A stretch of DNA of 6,642 bases, taken from Pelomonas sp046294815. Lineage in GTDB: Bacteria; Pseudomonadota; Gammaproteobacteria; Burkholderiales; Burkholderiaceae_C. The stretch lies in assembly GCA_046294815.1 (NCBI GenBank), contig JBKBOJ010000108.1, positions 1-6,642 on the forward strand, in the 5' to 3' direction. The notes beneath the pieces are model-generated. The model did no database searches, was not told the DNA's origin, and saw only the letters and a program-made list of their open reading frames with translations. Of this stretch, positions 5,780 to 6,642 are shown piece after piece (position 1 is the first letter of the stretch; the number at the start of each line of letters is the position of its first letter). A program made the translations under genes and the position numbers.

Positions 5780-6292
5780 ATGGCCAGCGTCAACAAAGTC
5801 ATCCTCATAGGCAACGTCGGCAAAGACCCCGAGGTCCGCTACAACCCCAGCGGCAGCGCCTGGTGCACGCTGAGCCTGGCCACCACGCGCAGCTGGAAGA
5901 ACCGCGAGACCGGCGAGCGCCAGGAAGAGACCGAATGGCACCGCGTGGTCTTCAACGACCGCCTGGCCGAGATCGTCGGCGAGTACGTCAAGAAAGGCCG
6001 CCCGCTGTACGTCGAGGGCCGCCTGAAGACCCGCAAGTGGCAGGACAAGGAAGGCCGCGACACCTACACGACCGAGGTCATTGCGCAGGAGATGCAGCTG
6101 CTGGGCGGCCGTGACGGCATGGGCGGCGGCGACGAAGGCGGCGGCTACAGCCGCGGTGGCGACGACATGGGCGGCGGCCGCCCGGCGGCGCGTCCGGCCG
6201 CAGCACCCCGCCCGGCCCCCCAGCGCGCGCCCGCCCCCGCGCCCAAGGCGTCGACGGGCTTCGACGACATGGACGACGACATTCCGTTCTGA
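5780..6292 (+). CDS. ssb: Single-stranded DNA-binding protein
   Basis: A 170-residue SSB that coats single-stranded DNA during replication, recombination and repair, working as a homotetramer with two OB... strictly one OB fold per subunit. The OB fold spans about 1-108: the start MASVNKVILIGNVGKDPEVR, aromatic DNA-contacting positions equivalent to E. coli Trp40, Trp54, Phe60 and Trp88 (here Trp39, Trp53, Phe59, Trp87), the TEWHRVVF strand (51-58) and the YVEGRLKTRKW strand (77-87). A Gly-rich linker (109-133) is followed by an Ala/Pro-rich linker (134-157) and the acidic tip DDMDDDIPF, which recruits partners such as RecQ in E. coli. AWC at 27-29 replaces the small or aliphatic residues more usual at this strand. 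The frame is open further upstream, but the MASVNKV start is the family start and has a weak AGGCGAG sequence 4 nt before it. A terminator follows 25 bp after the stop. Confidence 0.97.
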   Translation: MASVNKVILIGNVGKDPEVRYNPSGSAWCTLSLATTRSWKNRETGERQEETEWHRVVFNDRLAEIVGEYVKKGRPLYVEGRLKTRKWQDKEGRDTYTTEVIAQEMQLLGGRDGMGGGDEGGGYSRGGDDMGGGRPAARPAAAPRPAPQRAPAPAPKASTGFDDMDDDIPF

Positions 6293-6317
6293 GCGCCTGA
6301 CGCCTCTCCAAAGCCAG

Positions 6318-6345
6318 GCCCACCGCGCACGCGGTGGGCTTTTTT
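6318..6345 (+). terminator. Rho-independent terminator of ssb
   Basis: A perfect 9-bp stem, GCCCACCGC with GCGGTGGGC (6318-6326 and 6331-6339), closes a GCAC loop and is followed directly by six T residues (6340-6345). It sits 25 bp after the ssb stop. The opposite strand has no T-run after the hairpin, so it acts in the ssb direction only. Confidence 0.93.
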
Positions 6346-6392
6346 CGCGCGCCGCCTGATGCTGACCGGCTCGGCCAACCGGTGAACGCGGG

Positions 6393-6408
6393 GTGGCTGC
6401 GCAGCCAC
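6393..6408. repeat. Perfect 16-bp palindrome in the ssb/GNAT gap
   Basis: GTGGCTGC is followed directly by its reverse complement GCAGCCAC, and the symmetry does not extend further. It lies about 40 bp beyond the end of the leftward acetyltransferase gene and 48 bp beyond the ssb terminator. No T-run follows on either strand. It might be part of a terminator-like or mRNA 3'-end structure of the acetyltransferase, or a protein-binding site. A smaller ACCGG/CCGGT pair lies just to its left (6365-6383). The rest of 6346-6445 shows nothing I can name. Confidence 0.5.
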
Positions 6409-6445
6409 ATGACCAGGGCATGCGCACTGCGCCGCTGCCGCGGCT

Positions 6446-6642
6446 TCAGCCGCCGCCGAAGGCCGCGTCGTAGGTGACCTCGCCGGCCGGCAGTGGCCGC
6501 GCTGCGTCCAGCCGCAGCGCCTGGAAATGCGCAGCCGGCGCGCCCGCCAACACCAGCCCGGGCAGGGCGGCGAAGCCAAAGCGCGCGCAGTAGGCCGGGT
6601 CGCCCAGCAGCACGCAGCCGGCCGCGCCCGCGGCGCGCAGCC
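6446..6642 (-). CDS. GNAT family N-acetyltransferase (YhbS-like), C-terminal part
   Basis: Only the last 64 codons and the TGA stop (6448-6446) are in the window; the N-terminus lies beyond the right edge. The visible part has the pattern of the C-terminal half of YhbS/COG3153-type acetyltransferases: a GCVLLGDPAYCARFGF segment (residues 8-23 of the visible part), where the family has G-x-x-VLLGDP-x-YY-x-RFGF, then LPGLVLAG, a FQALRL strand and a final GEVTYDAAF. These enzymes move acetyl from acetyl-CoA to an amine; the substrate cannot be inferred. The acetyl-CoA-binding motif would be just outside the window. A Cys stands where Tyr is usual (YC rather than YY). The gene is convergent to ssb, and no clear terminator for it is visible. 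Confidence 0.85.
   Translation of the reverse strand, partial: LRAAGAAGCVLLGDPAYCARFGFAALPGLVLAGAPAAHFQALRLDAARPLPAGEVTYDAAFGGG

Noticed and set aside
4471..6114. 547-residue plus-strand open frame opposite the kinase and into ssb
   Set aside because: It is antisense to the kinase, out of phase with ssb, rich in Arg/Gln/Ala/Gly with no recognisable domain, and arises from high GC.

Overview
The window is high-GC DNA whose gene content and protein style point to a betaproteobacterium of the order Burkholderiales (Comamonadaceae or the Rubrivivax/Leptothrix group). The pointers are an SSB beginning MASVNKV and ending DDDIPF, an AlgZ/AlgR-like LytS/LytTR pair, a SlyX ending PPHY, and GC-rich palindromic intergenic repeats that I recall from Comamonadaceae genomes. 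The species cannot be named from the sequence alone.

Layout. Two rightward features, ssb (5780-6292) and its terminator, are flanked by leftward genes. Left of ssb, and divergent from it across a 142-bp intergenic region, six genes run leftward on the minus strand. In transcription order they are a membrane sensor histidine kinase (5637-4465), a LytTR response regulator (4468-3725), a secreted GIN-domain (DUF2807) protein (3728-2964), slyX (2944-2720), recQ (2520-631), and a periplasmic substrate-binding-like protein (634 to beyond position 1). Three of these junctions are 4-nt start/stop overlaps (ATGA, GTGA, ATGA), which suggests translational coupling. The kinase-regulator-GIN trio therefore looks like one unit, and so does recQ with the binding-protein gene. 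At the right edge, convergent to ssb, lies the C-terminal end of a GNAT acetyltransferase (6446-6642).

Non-coding structure. The slyX-recQ gap is filled almost entirely by a 56-bp tandem repeat (three full copies and a stub), each copy carrying an 8-bp inverted repeat. A second GC-rich palindromic element sits inside the histidine kinase gene, in frame, and adds about 30 residues between the H-box and the ATP-binding domain. The ssb/kinase divergent region holds a 21-bp-spaced direct repeat and a plausible ssb -10 box. A strong intrinsic terminator follows ssb, and a perfect 16-bp palindrome lies in the ssb/GNAT gap.

Function. The kinase and regulator form a LytS/LytTR-type two-component system of unknown stimulus, and the GIN protein is a candidate envelope accessory or output. 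RecQ and SSB are genome-maintenance proteins that interact in other bacteria through the SSB C-terminal tip. Here they are close neighbours but transcribed in opposite directions. I see no clear defence system, prophage, CRISPR array or RNA gene. The best candidates for novelty are the repeat-derived insertion in the kinase and the TCS-GIN coupling.
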